From positions 1 through 64,000 of the forward strand of contig NZ_JAKSYC010000230.1 in assembly GCF_022829585.1 (NCBI RefSeq): a stretch of 64,000 nucleotides of DNA, written 5' to 3'. Below the pieces are notes generated by a model that ran no database searches, was not told the DNA's origin, and worked only from the letters and a program-made list of their open reading frames with translations. Below, in pieces: positions 46,160 to 54,991 of the stretch. The first letter of the stretch is position 1. The number at the start of each line of letters is the position of its first letter. The translations under genes and the position numbers were made by a program. The stretch is from Methylobacterium sp. J-026. GTDB lineage: Bacteria; Pseudomonadota; Alphaproteobacteria; Rhizobiales; Beijerinckiaceae.

Positions 46160-47494
46160 ATGACCGATCATCCGCTCCGCAACACGCCCGCGATGGACGC
46201 CTTCTGGATGCCGTTCACCGCCAACCGCCAGTTCAAGGCGGCGCCGCGCCTGCTCGTCTCCGCCGAAGGCATGCACTACACCGCCGACGACGGCCGCACG
46301 ATCCTGGACGGAACCGCGGGCCTCTGGTGCGTGAATGCCGGCCACGGGCGCCGGGGGATCGCGGCGGCCGTGGAGCATCAGCTCTCCACCCTCGACTTCG
46401 CCCCGACCTTCCAGATGGGCCACCCCATCGCCTTCGAATTCGCCGAGCGCCTGGCCGAGATCGCCCCCGGCGGCCCCGCCAAGCGCCTCGACCGGGTGTT
46501 CTTCACCAATTCCGGCTCGGAATCGGTCGACACGGCCCTCAAGATCGCGCTGGCCTACCAGCGGGCGATCGGGCAGGGGACCCGCACCCGGCTGATCGGC
46601 CGCGAGCGCGGCTATCACGGCGTCGGCTTCGGCGGGCTGTCGGTCGGCGGCATCGTGTCGAACCGGCGGGTGTTCCCGCAGCTCAACGGCACCGACCACC
46701 TGCGCCACACCCACGACCCGGCCCGCAACGCCTTCGTGAAGGGCCAGCCCGAGCACGGGGCGGAACTCGCCGAGGATCTGGAGCGGCTGGTGGCGCTCCA
46801 CGGGGCGGAGACCATCGCGGCCTGCATCGTCGAGCCGGTGGCCGGCTCCACGGGCGTGCTGGTCCCGCCGAAGGGCTACCTCGAGCGCCTGCGCGCGCTC
46901 TGCACCCAGCACGGCATCCTGCTGATCTTCGACGAGGTGATCTCCGGCTTCGGCCGCCTCGGCGCGCCCTTCGCCACGGATTATTTCGGGGTCGTCCCGG
47001 ACCTCGTGACCAGCGCCAAGGGCCTGACCAACGGCACGGTGCCGATGGGCGCGGTCTTCGCGAGCCGGGCGGTGCACGACGGGCTGATGAACGGCCCGGA
47101 CGGGATCGAGCTGTTCCACGGCTACACCTATTCCGGCCACCCGATCGCCTGCGCGGCCGGCATCGCGACCCTCGACATCTACCGGGACGAGGGGCTGCTG
47201 ACCCGCGTCGCCGACATTGCCGACGACTGGGCCTCGGCGATGCACGACCTGCGCGGACGCAAGGGGGTGATCGACATCCGCACTATCGGGCTGATCGCCG
47301 GCATCGAGTTGGCGCCGCGCCCCGACGCACCGGGCAAGCGCGCCTACGACGTGTTCGTGGACTGCTTCGAGCGCGGCCTGCTCACCCGGGTCACCGGCGA
47401 CATCGTTGCGCTGTCGCCGCCGCTGATCATCGAGCGCGGGCAGATCGGCGAGATCGTGGACGTGCTGGGCGCGGCGATCGACCGGGCCGCCTGA
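46160..47494 (+). CDS. Omega-amino acid aminotransferase (class III, PLP)
   Basis: A 444-aa class III aminotransferase that probably transfers the amino group of beta-alanine, GABA or a diamine to pyruvate. Motifs are GTAGLWCVNAGHGR, FFTNSGSESVDTALK, the PLP loop IFDEVISGFGRLG, the Schiff-base Lys in SAKGLTNG and HGYTYSGHPIACAAG. It resembles beta-alanine:pyruvate transaminase. It diverges from the XRE-cupin regulator. ATG at 46160. Confidence 0.92.
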   Translation: MTDHPLRNTPAMDAFWMPFTANRQFKAAPRLLVSAEGMHYTADDGRTILDGTAGLWCVNAGHGRRGIAAAVEHQLSTLDFAPTFQMGHPIAFEFAERLAEIAPGGPAKRLDRVFFTNSGSESVDTALKIALAYQRAIGQGTRTRLIGRERGYHGVGFGGLSVGGIVSNRRVFPQLNGTDHLRHTHDPARNAFVKGQPEHGAELAEDLERLVALHGAETIAACIVEPVAGSTGVLVPPKGYLERLRALCTQHGILLIFDEVISGFGRLGAPFATDYFGVVPDLVTSAKGLTNGTVPMGAVFASRAVHDGLMNGPDGIELFHGYTYSGHPIACAAGIATLDIYRDEGLLTRVADIADDWASAMHDLRGRKGVIDIRTIGLIAGIELAPRPDAPGKRAYDVFVDCFERGLLTRVTGDIVALSPPLIIERGQIGEIVDVLGAAIDRAA

Positions 47495-47508
47495 GCGGTC
47501 TCCGTCCG

Positions 47509-47633
47509 GGTTTCCAAAGGGCGTGCCCTTTGGTGGGTTGTCAGGGCAAAGCCCTGACCGTCTCGGGCGCAGCCCGACACCAGGGCTCCGCCCTGGACCC
47601 GCGAAAGGTCTCGCCTTTTCGAGACCAGGACGC
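47509..47633. repeat. Composite multi-hairpin repeat, copy C
   Basis: TTTCCAAAGGGCG/GCCCTTTGG, GTCAGGGC/GCCCTGAC, a CGGGC/GCCCG hairpin, CCAGGGC/GCCCTGG and a CGAAAGGTCTCG/CGAGACC pair in tandem, the same modular plan as copies A and B. It fills most of the gap between the aminotransferase and the PRISE-like gene. Confidence 0.75.
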
Positions 47634-47735
47634 GATCCCACCGCATGGGTGTCCGCCCTGCACGGTGGGGTTGTCGCGACACCGCCCATGCCCATCTGCC
47701 CCGGACCCGGATTTGGACCGGGCACGAGGCTTTGC

Positions 47736-48797
47736 ATGTCGAACACCGCCCTGATCGTCGGCGCCAGCGGGATCGTCGGCAGCGCCACCGCAGCGCTGCT
47801 CACTGAGGAGGGCTGGCGGGTGGCCGGCCTTGCCCGTCATCCGGTGGACCAGGCGGGCGTCGAGCCGGTGGCGGGCGATCTGCAGGATCCGGCCTCCCTG
47901 GAGCGGGCGCTCGCCGAGGTCGCACCGACCCACGTGTTCCTCGCCACCTGGCAGCGGCGTCCCACCGAGGCGGAGATGATCCGCGTCAACCGCGCCATGG
48001 TCAAGAACCTGCTCGACGCGCTCCGCCCGAAGAAGAGCGTCCGCCACGTCACCCTGGTGACTGGGCTCAAGCACTATCTCGGGCCGTTCGAGGCCTATGG
48101 CAAAGGCAGCCTGCCGCAGACCCCGTTCCGCGAGGACCAGGGCCGGCTCGACATCGAGAATTTCTATTACGCGCAAGAAGATGCGGTGTTTGCCGCCGCC
48201 GCGCGCGACGGCTTCACCTGGAGCGTGCACCGCCCGCACACGATCATCGGCAAGGCGGTGGGCAACGCCATGAACATGGGCACGACGCTCGCCTGCTACG
48301 CCACCCTGTGCCGGGAGCTGGGGCGACCCTTCGTCTTCCCGGGCTCGGCCGCGCAGTGGAACGGGCTGACCGACATGACCGACGCGCGGCAGCTCGCCCG
48401 CCACCTGCTCTGGGCCTCCACCGAACCGCGGGCCGCCAACGAGGCCTTCAACGTGGTCGACGGCGATGTCTTCCGGTGGAGCTGGATGTGGGGCCGGATC
48501 GCCGCGTGGTTCGGGATCGAGGCGGTGCCGTTCGACGGCACGCACCGCCCCCTCGAACCCCGGATGGCGCAGGACGGGCCGGCCTGGGCCGAGATCGCCC
48601 AGCGCCACGGCCTCGCCGAGCCGAACCTCGAAAAACTGGCCTCCCCCTGGCACACGGATGCCGATCTCGGCCGGCCGATCGAGGTCGTCACCGACATGAG
48701 CAAGAGCCGCCGCCTCGGCTTCACGGCGTATCAGCCGACCGACGACGCGTTCTACGATCTGTTCGGGCAGCTTCGGGCGGACAGGCTGATTCCGTAA
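47736..48797 (+). CDS. PRISE-family NAD(P)H-dependent reductase
   Basis: A 353-aa atypical SDR. N-terminal ALIVGASGIVGSATAALL is the cofactor loop. LVTGLKHYLGPFEAYGKG and FYYAQEDAVFAAA place the catalytic Lys and Tyr of the progesterone 5-beta-reductase/iridoid synthase-like (PRISE) enzymes, and VHRPHTIIGKAVGNAMNMG follows. PRISE members reduce enones; the bacterial substrate is unknown. ATG at 47736 after the repeat. Confidence 0.85.
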   Translation: MSNTALIVGASGIVGSATAALLTEEGWRVAGLARHPVDQAGVEPVAGDLQDPASLERALAEVAPTHVFLATWQRRPTEAEMIRVNRAMVKNLLDALRPKKSVRHVTLVTGLKHYLGPFEAYGKGSLPQTPFREDQGRLDIENFYYAQEDAVFAAAARDGFTWSVHRPHTIIGKAVGNAMNMGTTLACYATLCRELGRPFVFPGSAAQWNGLTDMTDARQLARHLLWASTEPRAANEAFNVVDGDVFRWSWMWGRIAAWFGIEAVPFDGTHRPLEPRMAQDGPAWAEIAQRHGLAEPNLEKLASPWHTDADLGRPIEVVTDMSKSRRLGFTAYQPTDDAFYDLFGQLRADRLIP

Positions 48798-48897
48798 GCT
48801 ACATCCATCCCGGCGGCCGCGGGGGAAGTTTCCGCGCCTATGCCGCCGGGGGCCTCGCCGTCGTCCTTTGGGACACGCTCCGCGGTCACGATGGTGG

Positions 48898-48929
48898 CCG
48901 CGGGGGACCGCTCGCCCGGTCCCCCGCGG
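48898..48929. terminator. Perfect 13-bp hairpin between convergent genes
   Basis: CCGCGGGGGACCG-CTCGCC-CGGTCCCCCGCGG, 6-nt loop, no T-tract. It lies between the convergent PRISE-like (+) and RgpF-like (-) genes and could stop transcription from both sides. No gene is supported in 48798-49085. Confidence 0.6.
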
Positions 48930-49085
48930 CTCCTGTTCGCAGCGGTGTCGGTGCTTCCGATCGTATTCGTTCTCAGAGCGACCTGCCGCGAAGCCCGGTC
49001 GATTGAAGCGCTGGCGGTCTACGGCTCCGGCGTCAGCGCGTCCTTCCTCCCCCAAGGGCCCGGCATCGCCCGGAGGGCGTTTCCG

Positions 49086-51152
49086 TCAGAGCACGTTCGG
49101 ATCCGAAACGTCCCCCTCCGGCGACGGCTCCAGAAGGTCGATGAGCTGCGCCAGGGCCCGCGATGCATCGTGACGCCACATGGCGTAGGCCACCCCGAGG
49201 TGGTCGCCGTGATGCTCGAGGCCGAGTGCGCACCAGGACGCGTCTGCGGCCACCTGCAGTTCCATGATGCGCAGCCCGTCCCCGGCCGGCCAGACCTGTT
49301 CCAGACGGTCGCGCAGGGGCTGCCCGTCCGCCGCCCCGGCGCCGGCCGGCGCCTCCGGCCCGCAGGCTCGCCCCGCCTCCGGGCGCCAGAGGACCACGAT
49401 GCCCCCCCGGGCCTGGGCGAGGGCCCGGCGGGCCGCGCGCAGCGGCGGCAGGGGCGCCACGTGCGTCAGGATGGTCGCGCCCGCGAGCCGCCCGAGGACG
49501 TGATGCGTGTCGTCGATCGCGGCATTGTCGACGATCACGACCTCGCCCGACGCGCGGCGGCGTTCCGCGAGGACGCGGATCAGGTGCAGGAACCGCGCCG
49601 GGCGGCCGTCGAGGACGGCGAGGACCGAGACGAGCGGGGCCGCGCCCGGCGTCAGGTCGATCGTCGCCCCAGCCGCCAGGAACGCGTGCATCTCGGCGCG
49701 GATGCGGCGCTCTGCGTCGTCCCCGGCCCCCGCCCGGGCGAGTTGCGCCAGCGTCGCGTCCGCCGGGGCCGTGTCGTAGCCGCGCATGGCCATCTCGGCG
49801 CGCCAATCCGTGGTCTCGACGTCCGGGACGAGGGCCCGCGCCGTCCCGACCTTGAGATAGGGGAAGCCGGCCCGCAGGAGCCTGCGCCAGTTGTGCAGCG
49901 TCGCATCGAGCCAGTCGGGCGTCGGGAACAGGACCTCCGCGCGTAACCCGCGCGCCGTCGCATGGCGTGCCAGTTGCGTTTCGTACTCGTTCACGACGTC
50001 GTTCTTGTGGGTGTACGCCACCACGCCGGCGAAGAACGCCCGCCCCGCCGCGGATCCGAGGAAGCGCTGTTTCAGGGCGAGGAAGTAGCTCTGGACGTGC
50101 CAGCCGCGGTCGGCGTTGTCGGTCAGGCCGACGAGGTCGGCCGCGCTCGTCCGGATCCGGGCGACCACCCGCTCCAGCGCCTCCGGGCTCGTGGGGCCGA
50201 AGACGCTGTCGTTGACGAGGTACAGGATCTCCGCGCCGAAGAGTTCGGGATGCCGGCGCAGCACGTGGGCCCAGGCGGCGAAATCGAAACCCGCATTCGT
50301 CCGCCGGAAGACGTGGTCGGCCCGGTCGAGGGCCGGGCCCGTGACCGGCGCGTCACCGTCATCGCAGACCACGATCAGGGCACAGGCGATCCCGCATCGC
50401 TGCAGACCCGTGACATGGTGGACGACATGCGGCTTGATCGCGCCGTCGCTCGTGTGCGTCACGAACAGGGCGACCTCGGCGGCGAATGCGCCGCCCCTCA
50501 GACGATCGAGCCGCGCCGCCGTGACCGGCTCCGACGCGAGGACCGCGTGCGGGTTGGGGCGGCGGCGGTCGACGAGGCCTTCCGTGAGGAAGTGCTCCAG
50601 GGGGTCGAGCCCGCGCCGGGCGACATCGGGATTGCGGGCGCGGTACCAGTCCGGATCGAAGATGCCGTGCCATACCGCCCGATCCTCTTCGGCCGCATTG
50701 GCCGCCCGGCCCTCCAGGAGGCCGATCCGTCGGAAATGCTCCAGGGGGTCGTCCCGGTAGGGACCGAGATCCGCGTTCCGCGCCCGGTACCAGGTCGGAT
50801 CGAAGCGGGTGTTCCAGACCTCCCGCGGCTCGCGATCGGCGTTGGGAAAGCGGCCCTCGGCCCGACCGTAGAGGAGGTAGTGCCGGACCGGATCGGCGCC
50901 CGTGGCGGCCACGTCCGGATAGCGCGCGCGGTACCAGGCGGGGTCGACGCTCTCTCCGAGAGCCCTCATCTCGGCCTCGGGATTGGGATACCGCCCCTCC
51001 GCCTGTCCGTGGGTGGCGTAGTGCGCGCCGGGATCGACCTGCGCCGACGCGACGTCCGGGTAACGCAGGGTGTACCAGTCCCGATCGAACGCACCGTGCA
51101 GATCCGCGGCGGGACCTGAGCGTGAGTCAGCGGCGCGGGCATCCTCGGTCAA
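49086..51152 (-). CDS. RgpF-like polysaccharide protein with tandem WY-PDVA repeats
   Basis: A 688-aa protein probably involved in surface-glycan assembly. Four tandem repeats of about 37 aa occupy residues 22-58, 69-105, 117-153 and 165-201, each with the pattern FDxxWYxxRxPDVA...DPxxHYxxxGxxEGRxPN. Then a rhamnan-synthesis F-like domain (about 225-480; HVVHHVTGLQRCGIACALIVV, NAGFDFAAW, LYLVNDSVFGP) and a glycosyltransferase-2-like tail (SVLAVLDGRPARFLHLIRVLAERR, VVIVDNA). The start is TTG at 51152; no better in-frame start precedes the repeats. It is the first gene of the polysaccharide region. Confidence 0.82.
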   Translation of the reverse strand: MTEDARAADSRSGPAADLHGAFDRDWYTLRYPDVASAQVDPGAHYATHGQAEGRYPNPEAEMRALGESVDPAWYRARYPDVAATGADPVRHYLLYGRAEGRFPNADREPREVWNTRFDPTWYRARNADLGPYRDDPLEHFRRIGLLEGRAANAAEEDRAVWHGIFDPDWYRARNPDVARRGLDPLEHFLTEGLVDRRRPNPHAVLASEPVTAARLDRLRGGAFAAEVALFVTHTSDGAIKPHVVHHVTGLQRCGIACALIVVCDDGDAPVTGPALDRADHVFRRTNAGFDFAAWAHVLRRHPELFGAEILYLVNDSVFGPTSPEALERVVARIRTSAADLVGLTDNADRGWHVQSYFLALKQRFLGSAAGRAFFAGVVAYTHKNDVVNEYETQLARHATARGLRAEVLFPTPDWLDATLHNWRRLLRAGFPYLKVGTARALVPDVETTDWRAEMAMRGYDTAPADATLAQLARAGAGDDAERRIRAEMHAFLAAGATIDLTPGAAPLVSVLAVLDGRPARFLHLIRVLAERRRASGEVVIVDNAAIDDTHHVLGRLAGATILTHVAPLPPLRAARRALAQARGGIVVLWRPEAGRACGPEAPAGAGAADGQPLRDRLEQVWPAGDGLRIMELQVAADASWCALGLEHHGDHLGVAYAMWRHDASRALAQLIDLLEPSPEGDVSDPNVL

Positions 51153-51527
51153 CGATCTGGTTCCTGTGCCTGACTACGGATCGGTGTCCGGCCGGGCCGG
51201 ATCGTCTCGCTCCAGCCCCGCGCCGGCATGGGTCGGCGCCGGTATGGCGGAGGAGACGGGGCGCGGCGCGGGCTCGGCCGCAGACCGGTTCCTTAGCCAT
51301 GACCCTACGCCGGGCTCTTCGGCAAATCGACACCGCCGCACCGTCGAGACACGGTCGGCCATTCCGGCTCGGATCAATCCCCCGCGTTGATCCTCCGGGA
51401 TGCGGACAGCCACACCATCCCGGCAGCGCCCTGGCTCGCGGTGTCCTTTCAGCGCGAGAGCCGCAACCAAACGCGGGCTCATCGGGCCCTACGGGCGACT
51501 CACGGCATAGCAAAGAATGATTTCGCG

Positions 51528-52313
51528 TCAGCTCTGCTTCGCCACGACGTGTTTGAGCAGCAGCAATCCCACCGTCATGCATGTGAGGGAGAACATATAC
51601 ACGTAGAGATAATCGACTTGCAGATTAAACGCGGGATAGTAAGCCGATCTGACCCATTCCACGACCTGAACGGCGGGATTGAATTTCATCCAATAGTAGA
51701 CCCGATCCGGCATGAAACAGGCCATGAACATCACGCCGCTGGACACGTACATGATGATGCTGAACAACGCGTAGCCGATGATCCATCCGGGGAAGAAGCC
51801 GACAATCGCGACGTTGATCGTTCCGATGCCGATGCCGAGCAGGATGGCCGCGCTATACCCGCCCACGGCTGTGAATGGATCGATGGGAAGCGGATTATCG
51901 CCGATCGCCACCAGGATGAGGGATACGACGACCAGCCCGAGGAAGCCGGTCACGATTTCCACCAGCACCCGGGCAAAGACGATGTCGAACAACTTGACCT
52001 GTGGATAGTAGGTCAGCGGCCTGTTCATAATGACCGCCTTCATGACCTCTCTTGATATGTACTGGAATATCAAGACCGGCACGGCGCCGCTGGCGAAAAA
52101 CACCGCGAAGCTGCCGTCGACCGGGACGGGGAGATGCTGAAAGCTGTAGATCAGAATCAGCATGAACACGTGGACGCATGGCCACAGCACGACCACGCCG
52201 TATCCCCACAGTGATCCACCGAAGCGCGTCCGCATATCGCGCAGCATCAGCGCGTACAGCACATGCAAATACGACTCTACTGCGCTGCGCGGCAGGCGCT
52301 CGGTGCTGGACAT
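51528..52313 (-). CDS. ABC-2 type polysaccharide export permease
   Basis: A 261-aa inner-membrane permease with six predicted helices, of the KpsM/RfbD/TagG group that exports capsule or O-antigen. N-terminal YALMLRDMRTRFGGSLWGYG is the usual cytoplasmic amphipathic motif, and a NPAVQVVEWVRSAYYP segment precedes the last helices. No KpsT/RfbE-type ATPase lies on either side. The neighbouring 52314-54991 stretch is decayed, so the partner may be lost or encoded elsewhere. Base composition is lower in GC than most of the window. Confidence 0.88.
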   Translation of the reverse strand: MSSTERLPRSAVESYLHVLYALMLRDMRTRFGGSLWGYGVVVLWPCVHVFMLILIYSFQHLPVPVDGSFAVFFASGAVPVLIFQYISREVMKAVIMNRPLTYYPQVKLFDIVFARVLVEIVTGFLGLVVVSLILVAIGDNPLPIDPFTAVGGYSAAILLGIGIGTINVAIVGFFPGWIIGYALFSIIMYVSSGVMFMACFMPDRVYYWMKFNPAVQVVEWVRSAYYPAFNLQVDYLYVYMFSLTCMTVGLLLLKHVVAKQS

Positions 52314-53429
52314 CGATCAGGACCCACCTTCCACACAATGGCCATCGCGCCGAACTTCGGCCAAAATACGACCTCTCCCGAACGGTAAAGTCGGCTGCTG
52401 CGGGCCTTCCCGCCCTTTGTGGGCCGGATCAGTCTCCTCAAGACCGGCGCGCGAGCTTGGCGGATCGTACGGCGGAATGGCGCCTTCCGACGCTTGGCCG
52501 AGGCGAGCCGCCCTCGGACACGACCCTTGAAGATCAAGCAGCACCGCGCCTGGCAATCTCCGATCGAGTCCCCCCCATGAATGCGCATACAGGGTACGCC
52601 ACGGGTATTTGACGATCGTACGGACCGAAATCCCCGGCAAACAATCACACTTGGACGGTAATCGCGTGGGCCGCCGTTTGGCAGCCGCGAGCCTCGCCCC
52701 TTGCTTGGGGGAACAATACAGATGACATATGTCGCTGATCGAGCCTCATCGCAGGGCAGCGATCATCCACTGTAGGGACGTTGTACCTTGGCCGCCACGG
52801 ACTGCACTTCGTCCCAGTCGCGGATCAGAGTGACTGCTTCCACGCGCATCCGTGCGGCGATTTACCCGAAATAATTCCAAAATTCTTACTTCAGATTACG
52901 ATCGCATTTATCGAACTTTGCGATCAGTATTCCCAGTATTAGCTCAGTCGCAGCGAGTTTCGGAGCCACTTTATAATCTGGAAGAAGACCGATTGTCGGT
53001 CCCTCATCCATGCCAAGCTCTACTCGCATGCGAAAAATAGCACCGAGAAAACCGCCAAGTTACGAAACATCGCAGATAATCGGTAGCAGATCAAAGCCGG
53101 CAACTTCGGCCAGGGCCGCCCCCAAGAGCGGCAAGCCCGGAGATCCGCGGGGCGAACGCGCGCCGCTCGGGCATCGCGCGCCAGGCAAACATGGCCCCTC
53201 CGTTCCGATCGCGCCGTAACGGCCTGTAAGCAGGTGGCTAAGTCGTTATGCCGTCTGTCGATCTGTACCGGCGACTCGTGGCCCAGCCCGATCGCGCATG
53301 GCCGGCCGACCTTCGAAGCCGATTATTTCCAGCACGCTCGGATGGCGACCCGGGTGTCGCCGTCGCCCGAGCAGGCCGGACTGTCGTCTACGGTGCGCTT
53401 CGCTGTCCCCGCCGCCCTCGGCTGCGTGA
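52314..53429. other. Non-coding or decayed stretch upstream of the permease
   Basis: About 1.1 kb without a supportable gene. A 62-codon frame at 52852-53040 (GTG start, YDRIYRTLRSVFPVL) is more AT-rich and protein-like but has no family. The remainder has no coherent frame. It is probably remains of genes from the polysaccharide region. Confidence 0.45.
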
Positions 53430-53840
53430 GGCGAGGACAGGTCTCGCAGCCCGACCGCCGCGCCGACCGAGCTTGAATCCGCCGGGGCCGACCGGCGCGC
53501 CATTATCACAGACAGCCTCGAAGACGGCCGCCCCGGCGACCCGCAAACCGAGCACCAGATCCGCGTCTTCAATCTGGAGGATCCGGCGGTCTTCCAAGGA
53601 CTGACGATCGATTATTTCGAGGGCCCTTCTCGAAAGATCGGCGTCAAGGTGACGTACGAGCAGTTCTGCGCGCCTCCTACGGCGGTGCTGCTCAACGACC
53701 TGATCTTCCACGACTACTTCATGATCCGTGATCCGCGCGGCATGGCCGCCTACAAGCGCCTCAGCAACGTCCTGAAAGCCATCAAAAAGGCATTCCTGAT
53801 CATCGTCGATGATTACGTCAATTATTTCAGGGCCCGATAG
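53430..53840 (+). pseudogene. 5'-truncated open frame of unknown family
   Basis: A frame opening just after the stop at 53427-53429 stays open for 136 codons. It encodes coherent protein-like sequence (HQIRVFNLEDPAVFQGLTIDYF..., FCAPPTAVLLNDLIFHDYFM, ending IVDDYVNYFRAR) but has no acceptable start before the GTG at 53649. It looks like the 3' part of a gene that lost its beginning. I do not recognise the family. Confidence 0.55.
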
Positions 53841-53841
53841 C

Positions 53842-54278
53842 AGTTTTTTTGGGCTCAATCCGAAATTCATGCGTGATCCCAGCGCGGAACTGCTCGCCTG
53901 CCGTTTCCAACGCTACACCTGGGATCAGCATCTTCATCCCATTCGCGTCATTTCGCTTCAGGAAGCTGCCGCGAAATCGAGGGATCCTTGGAGCAGCTGT
54001 CGTCGTATCTCGGCGCCCCGGCCTTCCGCGTCGCGTTCCAAAACATGAAGGGACGAAAATCCGCCGCATGAGAGTACGTTTTCGGCGCCTACGATCCGGG
54101 ATGCGATCTCTACGTAGACGAGGAGGTCGGCTTCGATGAGGCCGGGGTTTAGCGCTCGCTCGGTGGATACATAGGGGCGGACGTGAAGACACTGACCCGC
54201 GCGAACGACGCCAAATACTTACGCTACACGATCAAAATATTTCGTTTTGTGTCGATCTTATTAGCAACCGAAAAATAA
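53842..54278 (+). pseudogene. Decayed gene with frameshift and two nonsense codons
   Basis: Coding-like sequence begins in one frame (NPKFMRDPSAELLACRFQRY, TWDQHLHPIRVISLQEAA, about 53860-53970). It then shifts to another frame from about 53970 (EIEGSLEQLSSYLGAPAFRV, EYVFGAYDPGCDLYVDEEVG, TLTRANDAKYLRYTIKIFR). In-frame stops TGA at 54069 and TAG at 54150 interrupt it without any loss of protein-like character on either side. No family was recognised. Confidence 0.6.
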
Positions 54279-54315
54279 TACCTTGATCGATTGTAACGAC
54301 CGTTTCTTGACCTAG

Positions 54316-54672
54316 GGCGCAAATTCAAGCCTGTTATGCCTCCGCAATGAAATCGAGAAAACAGGAATCTCCTACGTGGAAATCAAGACCTGGGAGACGG
54401 AGGGTGCGCCATTTGTCGAATATTTTGATTGTTTTGTCGAAAACGGCAGATGGACACCCTCATAAATTCAGGGCGAAATATCGATCTACCACTTATATTT
54501 TTCTGAATATACTGAAATTCTGAATACGCTATAGGATGATGCATGCTAGTGCTACAAACACTTTGAAACAAATTTAATGTTACAGACCACGATGGACAAT
54601 CTGTTGAGGGACGCTACGCCTGAGGCGGTTTTGAACATGTACGATAAATTCACACACGCGGCCCTCAATTAA
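54316..54672 (+). pseudogene. AT-rich decayed gene with three nonsense codons
   Basis: One frame reads EKTGISYVEIKTWETEG, PFVEYFDCFVENGRW, GEISIYHLYFSEYTEIL and TMDNLLRDATPEAVLNMYDK. It is broken by TAA at 54463, TAG at 54532 and TAG at 54547 and ends with TAA at 54670. Composition is far more AT-rich than the surroundings. Probably a transferred gene in decay; family not recognised. Confidence 0.55.
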
Positions 54673-54991
54673 CTGATCGCAACTGGCAACCAACCGTCCG
54701 AATTTTCGCCGCGCCTCTCCAGTCCACAGGCCGGCAGAGGGTTCGGACGTCGGTACAGATGCACGCGTTCAAGCCCGGCATCGCGCGCGGACTGGCTCTG
54801 CGCGGGCCGAGTCGCTCAAACGGCCAGAGGCATGCTCAGCAGACCTGAATGGTGCTGGCCGCCGATCAGACTGAGCAACACCGCCATGCGGCCTAATGGT
54901 CCACTGGTAAGCAGACGGCCACTACGTCGCGTCGACAGTTCGCCATAACACTGAACCCGACACAGACGCCGCCTCGTCGAGGGCATCAGTA

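Noticed and set aside
52277..52648. Minus-strand frames upstream of the export permease as a missing ATPase
   Set aside because: No Walker motifs or ABC signature are present.
54673..54991. Possible IS remnant near the decayed genes
   Set aside because: No transposase motif or terminal repeats could be recognised; only scattered short similarities.
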